Source: Flaccisagitta enflata (lineage: Eukaryota; Chaetognatha; Sagittoidea; Aphragmophora). Taken from it: a DNA stretch of 64,000 bases. Both the position numbers and the translations under genes were made by a program. The stretch is from contig OZ231126.1 in the NCBI GenBank assembly GCA_965153355.1, positions 73,284,001 to 73,348,000 of the forward strand. The letters are read 5' to 3'. Each line of letters starts with the position of its first letter. Positions within the stretch are counted from its first letter, which is position 1. Under the pieces are notes generated by a model that was not told the origin of the DNA, searched no databases, and saw only the letters and a list, made by a program, of their open reading frames with translations. This document shows positions 34,937 to 48,242 of this stretch, piece after piece.

Positions 34937-35926
34937 GGGCAGCAGCCCTGGAGGGGCCTATAATCTATGATTCAATGTTTTAGGGGACTGATTTGAGAAC
35001 TGAGGAGGCTGGATTGAGGCATGTGAGGGCTTGCTTGAAGCCTGAGAGAGGGACTAAGAGGGTCAATTTGAGGCCTGAAAGGGCTAATGTCAGGGTGCAA
35101 ATGAAGACAAAATTTGATTTGCAGTCACAATAAATAGTTATATTTAGATAGCGGGGGCAAGCATTATATGGGAGAACAAATGAAGCTAGAGGGCTGATAT
35201 TTGGAGTATAAAACAATAAAAGAATGATTTATTCCCCATGATACTCGGTTGCCATGGAAACACATTTCCATGTATTCTTGCTAAAATATCAATATTTTGA
35301 AAGATTTTTTAAGGAACATTGCTTGAAATTAAATTTGCTACAACTTTCTCACAATATGTTCTGTGAGAATATTGCTCATTCTTCTGAGAAAAAATTTTTT
35401 TGTAGTTATCTAGATATGATCATGGCCTATATGTTCTATTATGAACATTTTTTTTGAATATCAATATTTTACAAGTTATCTTAAAAAAACTGAATTAAAT
35501 TAGGGACCGCTTGAAAAAATTCACTTTAATTTGACTAAAAAACAGTGTTTTCACCAAAGTTTGCTTTTGAATCGCTTTTGTTGATAAAAAGTGAGTCTTA
35601 GGAAGCTTCAAATTCCCATTGAATAGCATGGGAAACTGATAAAAGGCCAACTTCCCATTGAATGACATAGAAAATTAATGAAACTTTTAAAACATGTGAA
35701 ATTACTATCAAATAACATGGCAAATTGATGAGAAATTGAAAAAAATCCTACTCTCCCATTGAATATCATGGAAAATTGTTCCAGAAGCCTCAAATATGTC
35801 CTCTTATGGAAATTCACCCCTGTGTCCTACTGGCTATTGGCCCTACTCTTACTCCACTTCTTCAGCTATCACTCCAAGCAGGACATCGGGTACTGCTGAT
35901 CATGTGCGATCCTTGGATGACTTCTT

Positions 35927-35927
<1 letters not shown>
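34937..35927 (+). mobile_element. Family A related element, AT-rich interior
   Basis: GGGCAGCAGCCCTGGAGGGGC at the start, GAGGCCTGAAAGGGC-type units, an AT-rich interior, CCCATTGAATAGCATGG units, and end CAGGACATCGGGTACTGCTG with ATGTGCGATCCTTGG. No coding content. Confidence 0.6.
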
Positions 35928-35929
<2 letters not shown>

Positions 35930-35957
<28 letters not shown>

Positions 35958-35958
35958 T
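35930..35958. repeat. (TTTC)n, short
   Basis: Short TTTC repeat and T/C-rich DNA separating two family A elements. Confidence 0.8.
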
Positions 35959-36023
35959 TTTCTTTCTCTTTGTTTCCTCCTTTCGTTCTCTTCGTTTTCT
36001 TCTCTCTTTTTCTTTCCCTTTTT

Positions 36024-36400
36024 GGGCAGCGGCCCTGTAGGGGACGAAGTCCTGTAGAACACAGGGGGACTTTCGCTCGTCATTCCGTCCATCTGTTCGA
36101 CCGTTCGTCCCCCCCCCCCCGGCCCTCTCAGGCCTGAAATCTACCCTCTCAGGCCTGAAATCTACCCTCTCAGGCCTTGAATCTGCCTTGAATCTGCCCT
36201 GAGAGGCCTGAGAGGGCCTGGGGGAATGGACAGATGGATGGACTGACGGACGGATGGACTGACGGAATGACGATCAAAAGTCCCCCTGTGTTCTACAGGA
36301 CTTCGTCCCCTTTGTTCCCTGCCTCCTCTCACTCCATATCACAATCATGCAAAGCAGGGCAACGGGTATCGCTGACCACATATTGCCCTTAGGCTACCTG
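36024..36400 (+). mobile_element. Family A fold-back element
   Basis: GGGCAGCGGCCCTGTAGGGG, GAAGTCCTGTAGAACACAGG, a few CCTCTCAGGCCTGAAATC units, an inverted right arm and the tail AGGGCAACGGGTATCGCTGA to CTTAGGCTACCTG. Confidence 0.82.
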
Positions 36401-36875
36401 TTTCTCTTCCTTTCCTTCTTCATTTCTCTTCCTTTCATTTCCTTTCCTTTTTGGGCAGCAGCCCCAAAGGGCCGATGTGCTGTAGGACACAGGGGTGAAT
36501 TTCCAGACATTTGTATGTCCATCTGTCCGTCCGTCCCCCCCCCCTGACCCCTCTCAGGCCCTAAATCAACCCTCTCAAGCCCAAAATTAGTACTCGCAGG
36601 CCCAAAACTCAGCCCTCTTATGCCCAAAATCTGCCTTCTCAGGCCTAAAATCAGCCCTCCCAGGTCCAAAATTAGCTCTCTAAGGCCCTTAATCAGCTCT
36701 CTAAGGCCCTAATTCAGTCTTGTCAGGCTAAAAATCAACCATTTCAGGCCTAAAATTAGCCCTCTCAAACCTAAAATCTGACCACTTGGGTCTAAAATCA
36801 GCCCTCAAAATGACCCGGTGAGGTCTCCAATTTGCCCTCATCCCTGATCCTATTTGAGCCCTTGAACCCCCCAAA

Positions 36876-37544
36876 CACTACTCCGGATGGCTATCGTGAA
36901 CTTTAAACTAGGAGTACTGCCACTTTTATTACGGTTTCTGGTGGTCCAGCCCCTGTATAATCCATGACAATTGAGTGCAAAAAATTTCCCGAAGCGCATT
37001 TTTTAAAATTCTTATTTTTTTCTGGGTTGTAAGTACAGGCCACATGAAGTAATTTCCATTGGACAAGGTGTCTTCTAAAGCTTATATCTCTCATTTTAAA
37101 GAGCTGTGTCTGTTCTTTAAAATGCGCCCAAATTGAGGTCAATTGCTCAATTTTTTTAGGAGTTACAAGCTGTCAAAGTGGTAAGGGTATTTGCTATTTT
37201 TCTGAAAATAACATCGACTTTAGAGGACTGTTGCTCCTAAACGAATTGAGCAAATGACCTCAACTTGAGCTCATTTTAAAGAGCTGTGTCTGTTCTTTAA
37301 AATGAGCCCAAGTTGAGGTCGATTGCTCAATTCGTTTATGAGATATAGGCTTTAGAAGACACCTTGTCTAATTGAAAATGCTTCATGTGGCCTGTACTTA
37401 CAACCCACAAAAAAATAGGATTTAAAAAAAATGTGCTCCGGGAAATATTTTGCCATGGTATATACATAGGTTGGACCACCAGAAACTGTAAAAAAAGTGG
37501 CAGTACTCCTTGTTAAAAGTTCACGGTTGCCATCCGGAGTAGTG
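36876..37544. mobile_element. Palindromic MITE, 669 bp
   Basis: CACTACTCCGGATGGC and its inverse GCCATCCGGAGTAGTG are the ends; arms pair over several hundred bases, including GGTTGTAAGTACAGGCCACA and AAAGAGCTGTGTCTGTTCTT. Both flanks show CAAA. Confidence 0.82.
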
Positions 37545-37602
37545 CAAATCAGCCCCTACATGCCTCATTACTGTGCTTCAATCGATCAAATCAGCCCTTT
37601 TA

Positions 37603-38376
37603 CTCTGCTTTCAAAAGCGACTGGAACCAGCAAAACCTTTATTGTGCCTAAAGTATTCATATTTAGAATTCCAGATTGGTTTTGTCTTAAAGCACATAAC
37701 CTACCATTTATTCATGCAAGATTTCAATGTTGTGGCTCTAGCAGTTTGGCTTCCACACAGTTTTGAATGAAAATGTGGTGAGCCTTTTGAAAGGCTCCTC
37801 ATGAAATTGATAGATAGACTTTCATAACCTTAAAACAGTGTTATTGTTATATGAATCAAATGAAAATAGCCAGATTGGTCTTAAAACATAGATATGATTC
37901 TAGGTTTATGTATCTCTAGGCAAATAAATCAAATTTGTGATATTCATGTTGCAAAGCCGAATTTTCCTCGGTTGTTTTGAGATCTGACAAAGTTTTTTGT
38001 CCTATCAATTGTCAACAAAGGCCTAAATTTCTTTGAAAATTGTGAGAAATCAAAACTGATGTGACAGGGGGGTCAATTACTACCCAATTATGACCAATTG
38101 GTCATTCCAGCTCAATGTTAATGATATCTATTTGGCTATGTTGATGCAAACTTATTAAAAAATGCAATTTTTGAGCAAAATTTCATTAAATTTCATCAAA
38201 TTTCATCAAATTTCAACAGTAGGTGGAAGCCAAACTGCTAGAGCCACTGATACAAAATTTTGCATGAACAAATGGTAGGTTATGTGCTTTTAGACAAAAC
38301 CAATCTAGATTTTTCAATATGGATACTTTAAGTATAATAAAGGTTTTACTGGTTCCAGTTGCTTTTGAAAACAGGG
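37603..38376. mobile_element. TA-flanked palindromic MITE, 774 bp
   Basis: CTCTGCTTTCAAAAGCGACT and the inverse AGTTGCTTTTGAAAACAGGG, each bordered by TA. Arms share TGGTTTTGTC and AGCAGTTTGGCTTCCAC. The centre is AT-rich with no frame. Confidence 0.8.
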
Positions 38377-38524
38377 TATGTGCCTTCTCAGGACATCTGG
38401 AAATTCACCCCTGTGTCCTACAGGACATCGGCCTTTTGGGGCCGCTGCCCTGCTCTCACTTCACTTCTTCAGCTGATCACTCAAAGCAGGGCATCGGGTA
38501 CCGCTGACCATGTGCGATCCTTGG

Positions 38525-38713
<189 letters not shown>

Positions 38714-38749
38714 TTTTTCTTCTTTTTTTTTCTTTCTTTCTCTATTGTA

Positions 38750-39050
38750 TTTTTACGTGTGCCAACGCACGTCAATAAGAGGCTCTGTCCGTCCGTAGGT
38801 TGGTTGGTCGGTTACGCATTCGTTCGACGATCCACATGGCCTACTTGAAGCGACTCTACACCCGGTTTTGTCTGTCCGTCTTTGGTCTGTCCGACAGTCT
38901 ATCCGACAGTCCATCCATCGGTCACACTTTACTTTTTTTGTTTTTGAGGTCTTTTGCCTCGCTGCCACACGCTGCTCTCTCAAGTGAGCTCCTTCAAATA
39001 ACCCCTACTCACCCGCACGCAACTGGGGTAGCCGTGTAACCGGCCTTGTT
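38750..39050 (+). mobile_element. Family B: ACGTGTG-type head joined to an AGTCGCG-type body
   Basis: After a T run comes hairpin ACGTGTG-CCAA-CGCACGT (38755-38772), CAATAAGAGGCTCTGTCC and GTCGGTTACGCATTCG to ATGGCCTACTTG. It joins directly to AGCGACTCTACACCCGG (the second arm only of another copy), a GTCCGACAGTCC array and far end GCACGCAACTGGGG with GTAACCGGCCTTG before TT. It looks like two copies fused or one inserted at the other's hairpin. Confidence 0.7.
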
Positions 39051-39087
39051 TCTTTCTTGTCTGCGTATTTTGTTTCTTCCTTGTGTG

Positions 39088-39275
39088 TTTTTAGTCGCGG
39101 ACATGCGACTCTACACCTTGCCGTGTCGGTCGGTCCGTCCGTCCGTCGGTCCGTCCGTCCGTCGGTCCGTCCGTCCGTCGGTCACATTTCTAAATTGCGA
39201 TCGGTATTTTAGTATTTACATTCCTTTGTTTGTACTTCCGTTTGATCATTTACAGGTTCAGACGGAATTTAAGAT
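39088..39275 (+). mobile_element. Family B element (AGTCGCG type), 5' portion
   Basis: Hairpin AGTCGCG-GACAT-GCGACT at 39093-39110, CTACACCTTGCCGTGTCGG, a GTCCGTCGG array, then CATTTCTAAATTGCGATCGG and TTTACATTCCTTTGTTTGTA, which recur at 41840-41930. It is interrupted by the next palindrome. Confidence 0.75.
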
Positions 39276-39922
39276 GTTATATGTCACTTTTTAACCCACC
39301 ATACCCTACAGCCTAAACCACTTATAGTAGAGACATGAAATTTGGTATGGAAAGTCAGTGGGGGAATACTTTTGGGGCCATCAGAGGGTTTTTTCAATTT
39401 CCGCCCCTGAGCAGAAATATAGGGGTGGGGTGAGGTAGCCCTTGAGGGTTAAAAAATCAAAAAAAATTTTTTTTTGAAATTTTGGATTTTTTCAGTTGGA
39501 TATGTTGTATTAGGCTCTAATAAACACAAAAAACTAAAAATCATCATAGAATTCTGATTTTAAGTGATTTTACAAGCATTTTTGATTATTTTGAAATGCC
39601 TCGTTATAATGTTCAGATGTGCATAATTCTTCAAATTTCAAGAATAATTCAATAATTTTTGTATATTTGTTAAAGTATTAACTAGATTTAACCAATACAA
39701 TTTAAAAATTCCAAAAAATTGGAAAAAAATTTTTTGAGATTTTTCAACCTTCAGGGGTTGACCCACCCCACCCCCCCATATCTCCGCTCAGGGGCGGAAA
39801 TTGAAAAAACCCTCTGATGGCCCCAAAAGTATTCCCCAACTGACTTTCCGTACAAAATTTCATGTTTCTACTATGAGTGGTTTAGGCTGTAGGGTATGGT
39901 GGGTTAGAAAGTGACATATAAC
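39276..39922. mobile_element. Palindromic element, 647 bp
   Basis: GTTATATGTCACTTTTTAAC and its inverse ending GTGACATATAAC; arms share ACCATACCCTACAGCCTAAA and CAGAGGGTTTTTTCAATTTC. Centre AT-rich. Target duplication not evident. Confidence 0.8.
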
Positions 39923-41020
<1,098 letters not shown>

Positions 41021-41217
41021 TTTTATTAACTACCGAGGAGAAATGTATCACTTCTCTCTTGTGTTGGAGACGCATTCAGCCACCAAAAAAAGTCCTGGTC
41101 CAATCAATGGATCAGTAATAAATAGAAGTCCTGAGTCCGTAAGTTGGTACCAAAGTCGTAACAATGTAAGGCGCAGGCTGGAGGCTACCATCAAAATGAC
41201 CAGAATTCAAAACAAGT

Positions 41218-41405
41218 ACGGAAATAAATAGTGTAGTCAGTCAGTTAGTAGCGAGTCATTTAAATAACCAACGGAACGAGAATAAATAGCCATTCTAAGT
41301 GACCAGAAGCCATACCAGGCACGGAAATAAATAGTATAGTCAGCATAGTCAGTCAGTAGTGAGTTATTCAAATAGTCAACGGAGCGAGAATAAATATCTA
41401 TTCTA
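41218..41405. repeat. Imperfect tandem duplication, about 100 bp unit
   Basis: GGAAATAAATAGTxTAGTCAG, TAGTGAGTTATTCAAATAGT and GGAGCGAGAATAAAT recur twice. Non-coding. Confidence 0.7.
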
Positions 41406-41518
41406 AATTCGTCCACTTAAGGTTTGTTTTATTTCAGAAACGTAAAATTTGTCCATTCGAGCATGAGCTGTTATCAATTTTGAGCGATTGTCCAACCAAA
41501 CCTGACTAAAATAATCGA

Positions 41519-41522
<4 letters not shown>

Positions 41523-41610
<88 letters not shown>
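41523..41610. repeat. (CT)n microsatellite
   Basis: Pure CT tract. Confidence 0.97.
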
Positions 41611-41613
<3 letters not shown>

Positions 41614-41819
41614 TTTCTTCACCCATTCTCCATTCACACTTCCTTTTTTCTCTCCATTGTCTCTCCTCGACCACTTCCTTTCTTCTCCTTCTTACTAATT
41701 CCCATTGTGTCTCGGCGGTCTGTTGGTGATCTGTCTGTCTTTCTGTCTGTCTGTCTGTCTCGTCGGTCTGTCTCGGTGTTGCACACTGGATATCGGTTCA
41801 CGATGCAAGAAGGTATCTC

Positions 41820-42096
41820 GGTCAGTCTGTCCGTCCGTCCGTCGGTCACATTTCTAAAATGCGATCGATATTTTAGTATTTACATTCCTTTGTTTGTACT
41901 TCCGTTTGATCATTTATAGGATCGTTTGTTTGTTTTGTTTTATTTTTTTGTTTTATCTTTAGTCGCGTGCACGCGACTTTATGACCCACTCTGTCCGTCT
42001 GTCGGTCGGTCCGTCTGTCCGTCGGTTGGAGACGCTTAGCTTTTTTCGCCGCTCCTGCCCACCCGCACGCAACTTCGGCTTGTGTATACGGCCTTC
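41820..42096 (+). mobile_element. Family B fragment and complete copy
   Basis: 41820-41930 repeats the GTCCGTCGGTCACATTTCTA to GTACTTCCGTTTGATCATTT part of the 39088 copy. Then, after a T run, the perfect palindrome AGTCGCGTGCACGCGACT (41961-41978), a GTCGGTCGGTCCG array and far end CACGCAACTTCGGC with TATACGGCCTTC. Confidence 0.75.
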
Positions 42097-42151
42097 TTTT
42101 ATATTTGTTTGCTTGGTCATTCCTTTTTCATGCATTCGTTTAAATTAATCA

Positions 42152-42328
42152 TTTTTAGTCGCGTGCTACACGACTCTACAGCCCGCTTTGTTGGTTGGTC
42201 CGTCGGTCCGTCGGTGTGTCGGTCCGTCCATCCATCCGTCACACTTTGTTTTGTTTTTTGTGGTCTTTGGCCTCACCGCTCCTGCCCAAATGGTTACGGC
42301 CGCACGCGACTGGGGTAGCCGTGTATCC
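42152..42328 (+). mobile_element. Family B element (AGTCGCG type), end truncated
   Basis: Hairpin AGTCGCG-TGCTA-CACGACT at 42157-42175 (one mismatch in the stem), CTACAGCCCGCTTTGTTGG, a GTCCGTCGG array and far end GCACGCGACTGGGG, breaking off after GTGTATCC. Confidence 0.8.
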
Positions 42329-42479
42329 AACTGTCGGCGTTCGCCACGAGTCTCAGTTTCTCCAAGCAGCTGTGAGTCTTAAAGGTGAATGTTTTCCAAT
42401 GTTTTTCCAATGTTTTTAAAGTAGATCCGTCTTGAGTATCCAATCTGGGGCAGAGAAAGCGTATCCAAGATTGTAGAGA

Positions 42480-44540
42480 TCTCAAAGTTCTGAATGGGAA
42501 AAGTAAAGAGAAAGGAGAGGAGGAGGGGGCGCTAATTACAGTGGGCATTGAGTTAAAGGGGGCCGGTCCATATCAAATATGAGAAATGCCCTATACCTGA
42601 GGATCCGAGGAATGATGGTTTCTAATGGGGGATGACGGAAGGGAAGATAATGCGCACACATGAATAGGAAAGTCAGTTAGGATAGAAAGAGTTTGCTCGC
42701 TTATCTAAAGGGAAAAAAGGAGAAATCATAATCTAATATCAAATTATATACATGAAGGCAATGGGAGAAAAAGCACAATGAAACGAGTCCACAATGAGTC
42801 TTGGAATGAAGGCTAGGTCCAGGGATGATAGTGGAGGAGGAGGATGAGGCCGGGGATCGAGCCGGAGGATGAGGAGGAGGATGAGGAGAAGGATGAGGAT
42901 GAGGCCGGGGATCGAGCCGGGGAAGGAGGAGGAGGATGATGACCGGGCAGGAGGAGGAGGAGGAGGGCGGATGAGGAGGAGGAGGATGATGAGGCGGATG
43001 AGGAGGCGGACGAGGAGGCGGCGGAGGCGGACCTGGAGAGATATGTACATGGAATACGTGCTGTTTAGTGACAGCCCCTGCATCTGCTAGTAAGCAGATC
43101 ACGTGATTTCTCGAAGGGGGGGTTCTAGGGGAGAAAAATATTTAGCGAGCAAACTATGGACCGGGGGGAAGGGGGGGAAGGAAGACCAAAGAAAGACGGC
43201 TGAAACAAGATATGAGCGAAATGAGGAAACATGTTAATAAACACGACAGAATGAACACAAAGGCATAAACTATGTACAGAAAAAGAACGCAAGAGTCTGA
43301 ATGGCAAGGCTGGGATGCGGAGGAGGAGGGGATGGCGCCCATCGTTCCACGAGGTCTTGCGTAAAGTTCCACGGGATGGACGGCGAGAGGGAGGTGGAGA
43401 AGGAGGAGGAGGCGGGCATCGTTCCACGAGGTCTTGACGTAAAGTTCCACGGGGCGGATGGCACGGGCGGGAGGATGGGAGGATGAGAGGGTGACGCAGA
43501 GAAGTAACAATGATGATGAGGAGGAGGACGGGGCTTTTCACCGCAGACCAGGTTGATGGCGACTCCGGACTGGGCTTACGCCCGCGCACCTCGTTAAGTG
43601 GGATGGAAGGGAATTAGCGGTGTCCGGGATAGGGGGAGATGAGTCATGAGGGGGGGGGGTTGATGCAATTGTGGTGTGTGGCGAAACAACAGAATTAAGA
43701 GCAAAAAGACCAAGTGGTATCGTCTAAGTCCCCGCCCCCAACCTGTAGTTTCTGTGCGAGTGTCAGTTTGTGAGTAAGTTGTCATGGTACAACTTACCCG
43801 GATGTGATGTGCGTCGTGATTAATTTATGGGCGACTCTTTCTTCCGGAACCGCTGGCGCCTCCACGATGCGCCGCTCTTTTCGGTGGGGGGTCGAGGTGA
43901 GCTTGGATGATAAGTTGCGTGAAGACGTGTTGATAAATTTGAGTCATTTCAAGCGAGAGACTGATGATACTTGTTGCAGCCTTTAGCGCATTGGGGGAGA
44001 ATGTTGATGGAATTGAGGACGAGAAGATGTCAAATTTTTTCATAGGGCTTGCAGTAGGCAAGGAGATGAATGGCGGGATGGAGACGAGTAAATTGTGTAG
44101 AGACGAGGGATAACACACATCGAGGCGGGGAAGAAAAACTTTGCGTGGATTCATGTCGTTTTCAGACGGGACGAGGGATTATGATGACCAAGAATGAGGT
44201 CGTTGCGCGGGAGATGGATGATTGGATGATTGGGGCCACCTACGACACTTTGGTCTGAAAGGTGTGCCCCTAGCTTATGATGGATGGTAGGGTCGGGCCG
44301 AATTCGCGGGGAGAGGGACGAGATGAAGAGGAGAGGAGGACGAGGATTTGACTAGGCCGAGGTGTAATCATAGGGAAGGGCGGAAGGCTGTTTAGGTGGT
44401 GTGCAGCGAAAATGCATTAAACGACAAGGGCAAAGTATCAGGTGGTATAGTCCTAATCCCAGCCCTCATCATGCAATTTCTTGTAAGAGTGTCAGTTTAC
44501 AAGTGAGTGTGACGATACGATTCACCAAGGTAAGACGATA
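42480..44540. other. GA-rich mosaic flank of the gag region
   Basis: GAGGAGGAGG-rich DNA with internal duplications: TCGTTCCACGAGGTCTTG(A)CGTAAAGTTCCACGGG occurs at about 43343 and 43419, and GAGTGTCAGTTT with flanking sequence at about 43758 and 44488. Several minus frames are open because of C/T richness. No reverse transcriptase, protease or integrase motifs were recognised. Confidence 0.5.
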
Positions 44541-44549
44541 ATTATGAGG

Positions 44550-45023
<474 letters not shown>

Positions 45024-45047
45024 GACGACCGACAATTAGGGGAGGAG

Positions 45048-46544
45048 TTAAATTTGTAATTCATTTTCCCCTTCAGTTTTGTTCATATCTCCTGTTGCTT
45101 CAACGTCGGATTTAGCGTCGTCGTCGATATTGTGTCGGTGACGACTTGGTGAGTCAATGGGGGAGTGGAGGAGATGCCTGCCATGAAGGAGGGTCACGTG
45201 CCCTTTCCTATTGCAGATGCTGCAGATAACTTCCCTCCTTTCTGGACACGATTTGGCGTTGTGTCCTGGACGAAGGCAGTGGTAACATAGGTGGAGCATC
45301 GCAATTGCTGCTACTCTGTCTTTTAGCGAGAGACAGTAAAGCTTATCGCATCTTGATGTATCGTGGCGGTTTTTGCAATACATGCAGCCTTCAAATGGGG
45401 GCTGCAACGGATGGTCTGTAGGGTGTTGGCGTTGTTCAGCTTCCGTGTTCTGCGTCGGTAATTCGGTATTCCTGAGAAGATTAATGCGGGTGAGAACAAA
45501 GTCGAGCAGCTTCTGGTACCCGTCTCCGTCCTTGTAATCCTCAAAGAATTTTTCGATGTAATTTGGGATCCTTGCGGCCATGATTTCAAGTAGACTAGTC
45601 CTTCTGTTGAGCACCTCCATCGAATCTGCTGCTGTCGCCGCGCTTTCTGCTTCCAGCATATTCATGTATAAGTCCTGATATGCTGTGAGACTGCCTTTTG
45701 CCACTACGCCCCCTTCCTTCAAGTTTGCCAGCGCTTCGGCTGCTGAATCCACGTTTTGGCCGTAGATTGAGTCCAAATGCGTTCTAACTTTGGCATAGGC
45801 GACGTGACCGCATGGGTCATTTACTGTCGGTTTTGCTGCGTTGATGGCTTTTTTTGCTGCTCCTGCGAACCAATGACCCGCCAACTCTGTCACCTTTTCA
45901 TTGCCAGAAATCCCTTCGACGCATCCGAAGGCTGAATCGAATGAATTCATGAGCGTATTATATCGTCCTTTTTTCTTGGGGTCATAATTTTGGAATGGCT
46001 CTTTTGGGCGTACTCCGACGACGTTTCTTCTAATGGCGTCGATCTCGAGAGAGTGGATAAGTTTTGAGAAGTCGGGCTGGGATGGCGCCGGGATTGCTGG
46101 AGTTGGCGCCGGAAGTGCTGGAGCTGATGCCGCACTGTTTTCTATGGGTAAGATGGCGTTGTCGTCATCTTTATCCACCGATTCGTTAGCTTCATCATCG
46201 ATTTCACGCCGGATCTTTTTTATTTTGTTTCTCATTTCATGATTTTTTGCTTGAATTGTTTTCACACTTTCTTGTTCTTCTCTTTTTCTCTTTTTCTCTC
46301 GCTGTTTTTGTCGCTGCGTCTCTTGGACTGTCTCTAGGTTTTTTAATTCTTTGCGAAGTCTTTTATTCTCTTCTTTTTCCTTCCGTTGGATCTCTCTGTA
46401 GCATTCGTTGTCTTTTTCTATTGCGAGGGCGTTTTTGATATCGTCATCTGCGTCAATGTGATTGGCGTTTTCGTCAGGTTGTTGCTTCTGTTGGTTGCCG
46501 ACCCATTCGGCGGCTTTCTTTTCACCTTCTCGACGTTTTTTCAT
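45048..46544 (-). CDS. BEL/Pao-type retrotransposon gag, C-terminal frame
   Basis: Gag-like protein of an LTR retrotransposon, a structural nucleic-acid-binding protein expected in cytoplasmic particles. A highly charged Lys/Glu coiled-coil-like segment (about residues 60-115) precedes a globular region resembling DUF1759 of BEL/Pao gag (around 165-345). Three zinc knuckles follow: CMYCKNRHDTSRC, CYHCLRPGHNAKSC and CSICNRKGHVTLLH. This triple arrangement, with the last His replacing Cys, is characteristic of BEL/Pao. The frame is open upstream of the given Met to about 46747, overlapping the next feature in the -1 frame. No protease, reverse transcriptase or integrase follows downstream, so the element is incomplete or non-autonomous. 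Confidence 0.78.
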   Translation of the reverse strand: MKKRREGEKKAAEWVGNQQKQQPDENANHIDADDDIKNALAIEKDNECYREIQRKEKEENKRLRKELKNLETVQETQRQKQREKKRKREEQESVKTIQAKNHEMRNKIKKIRREIDDEANESVDKDDDNAILPIENSAASAPALPAPTPAIPAPSQPDFSKLIHSLEIDAIRRNVVGVRPKEPFQNYDPKKKGRYNTLMNSFDSAFGCVEGISGNEKVTELAGHWFAGAAKKAINAAKPTVNDPCGHVAYAKVRTHLDSIYGQNVDSAAEALANLKEGGVVAKGSLTAYQDLYMNMLEAESAATAADSMEVLNRRTSLLEIMAARIPNYIEKFFEDYKDGDGYQKLLDFVLTRINLLRNTELPTQNTEAEQRQHPTDHPLQPPFEGCMYCKNRHDTSRCDKLYCLSLKDRVAAIAMLHLCYHCLRPGHNAKSCPERREVICSICNRKGHVTLLHGRHLLHSPIDSPSRHRHNIDDDAKSDVEATGDMNKTEGENELQI

Positions 46545-46630
46545 TTCCGTTTCATCGTCTGTTTCCGCTAGTGGTTGTTCGTTTTCTCCTTTATCATCGT
46601 TTTTTACCTCGGCAGTCTCCCCATGATTTT

Positions 46631-47302
46631 TTAGATTGGCTGCCGATAGCGGGTTATTGTCGGTCTTTTTCGATCGTCGGTTTTTTTCGTATCGTTTTCC
46701 CTTACGTTTGGAGGGGGTGCGCTTTTTGCCAGTTCTGACACGCGCTCAGAGGTTTGTCGCAAAGCGTTTGAGAAGTCCGTCTTTGTCGGTGGTGCAACGG
46801 CGAATAACGGATCTCCTTGGTTATGTTCTGATAGGATGACTTGGCGGGTGTTAATGAATTTTTTAGTTATGTTGCCGACGCGACTGCCCGCTGTTCGCCG
46901 GTGGCGTTTCTCCTTTGCCGAGTCACCGGGGAACCAGCGGGTCGTCACTGCTTCGTGGTATTCCCAGATCTTGTCGATGAGTTCTGATCTCATTTCGTCT
47001 ATGTTAATGAATGCGTCTTCTGCGTCGGCGTCATCGTTTCCTCCATAAGTTTTGAGGACGTCGTCGTGTTTTAGGGCAAAGAATCGAGCCATTATCCCCA
47101 GCAGTTCTGCGGCTGCTTTGGCTTCACGAGAGTTTTCGTCGCTTTCTGTGAAGTCTGTCGTTCGGATAGAAGCTAGCGATCCAGATGAGCCTAGGGCGCC
47201 GGCCTCCGCTGCTTGAATCAGGGCTTCGAAGTCGGGGAATTTTCGAATTGTCGCCTCGAATGTTGCTTTTTCTTGAGCGAGTTCTCCCGCTGTTTTTGCC
47301 AT
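46631..47302 (-). CDS. BEL/Pao-type gag, N-terminal frame
   Basis: Starts ATG at 47302 after a short GATGATGG repeat and reads 223 codons, helical and charged (GIMARFFALKHDDVLKTY, KIWEYHEAVTTRWF), ending at 46631 after a basic tail. It has the same strand and composition as the zinc-knuckle frame, which lies at -1 relative to it. The two open frames overlap for about 115 bp (46747-46631), and an A7 run on the coding strand (46681-46687) lies inside the overlap. Read together they would make one gag. Programmed frameshift, homopolymer error and decay are all possible. Confidence 0.65.
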   Translation of the reverse strand: MAKTAGELAQEKATFEATIRKFPDFEALIQAAEAGALGSSGSLASIRTTDFTESDENSREAKAAAELLGIMARFFALKHDDVLKTYGGNDDADAEDAFINIDEMRSELIDKIWEYHEAVTTRWFPGDSAKEKRHRRTAGSRVGNITKKFINTRQVILSEHNQGDPLFAVAPPTKTDFSNALRQTSERVSELAKSAPPPNVRENDTKKTDDRKRPTITRYRQPI

Positions 47303-48050
<748 letters not shown>

Positions 48051-48242
48051 GATTGTTGCATGGATCGAGCGCGGAGAGGGATATGAATAGTCGTGTGTAT
48101 AAGGAATTCGGAAACAAAGGAAGGGTTTTGGTTACGCTTTTAAAATGAGAAGCGGGAAATTGCCGATGGATCGAGGGGTTGGATTTGGTAATGTCTCTGA
48201 TGCGCGGGGAAAAATAGCAGTAAGAGGCCGTCAGTTTTCTGT

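Larger units (their letters stand above)
36453..38524 (+). mobile_element. Family A related element hosting two palindromic MITEs
   Basis: GGGCAGCAGCCCCAAAGGGC, GATGTGCTGTAGGACACAGG, then CCTCTCAGGCCTAAAATC-type units to 36875, MITE 1, 56 bp of host, MITE 2, and the inverted arm GGACATCTGGAAATTCACCC with ACAGGACATCGGCC and the tail GGGCATCGGGTACCGCTGAC. Removing the two MITEs restores a normal-length element. Confidence 0.78.
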
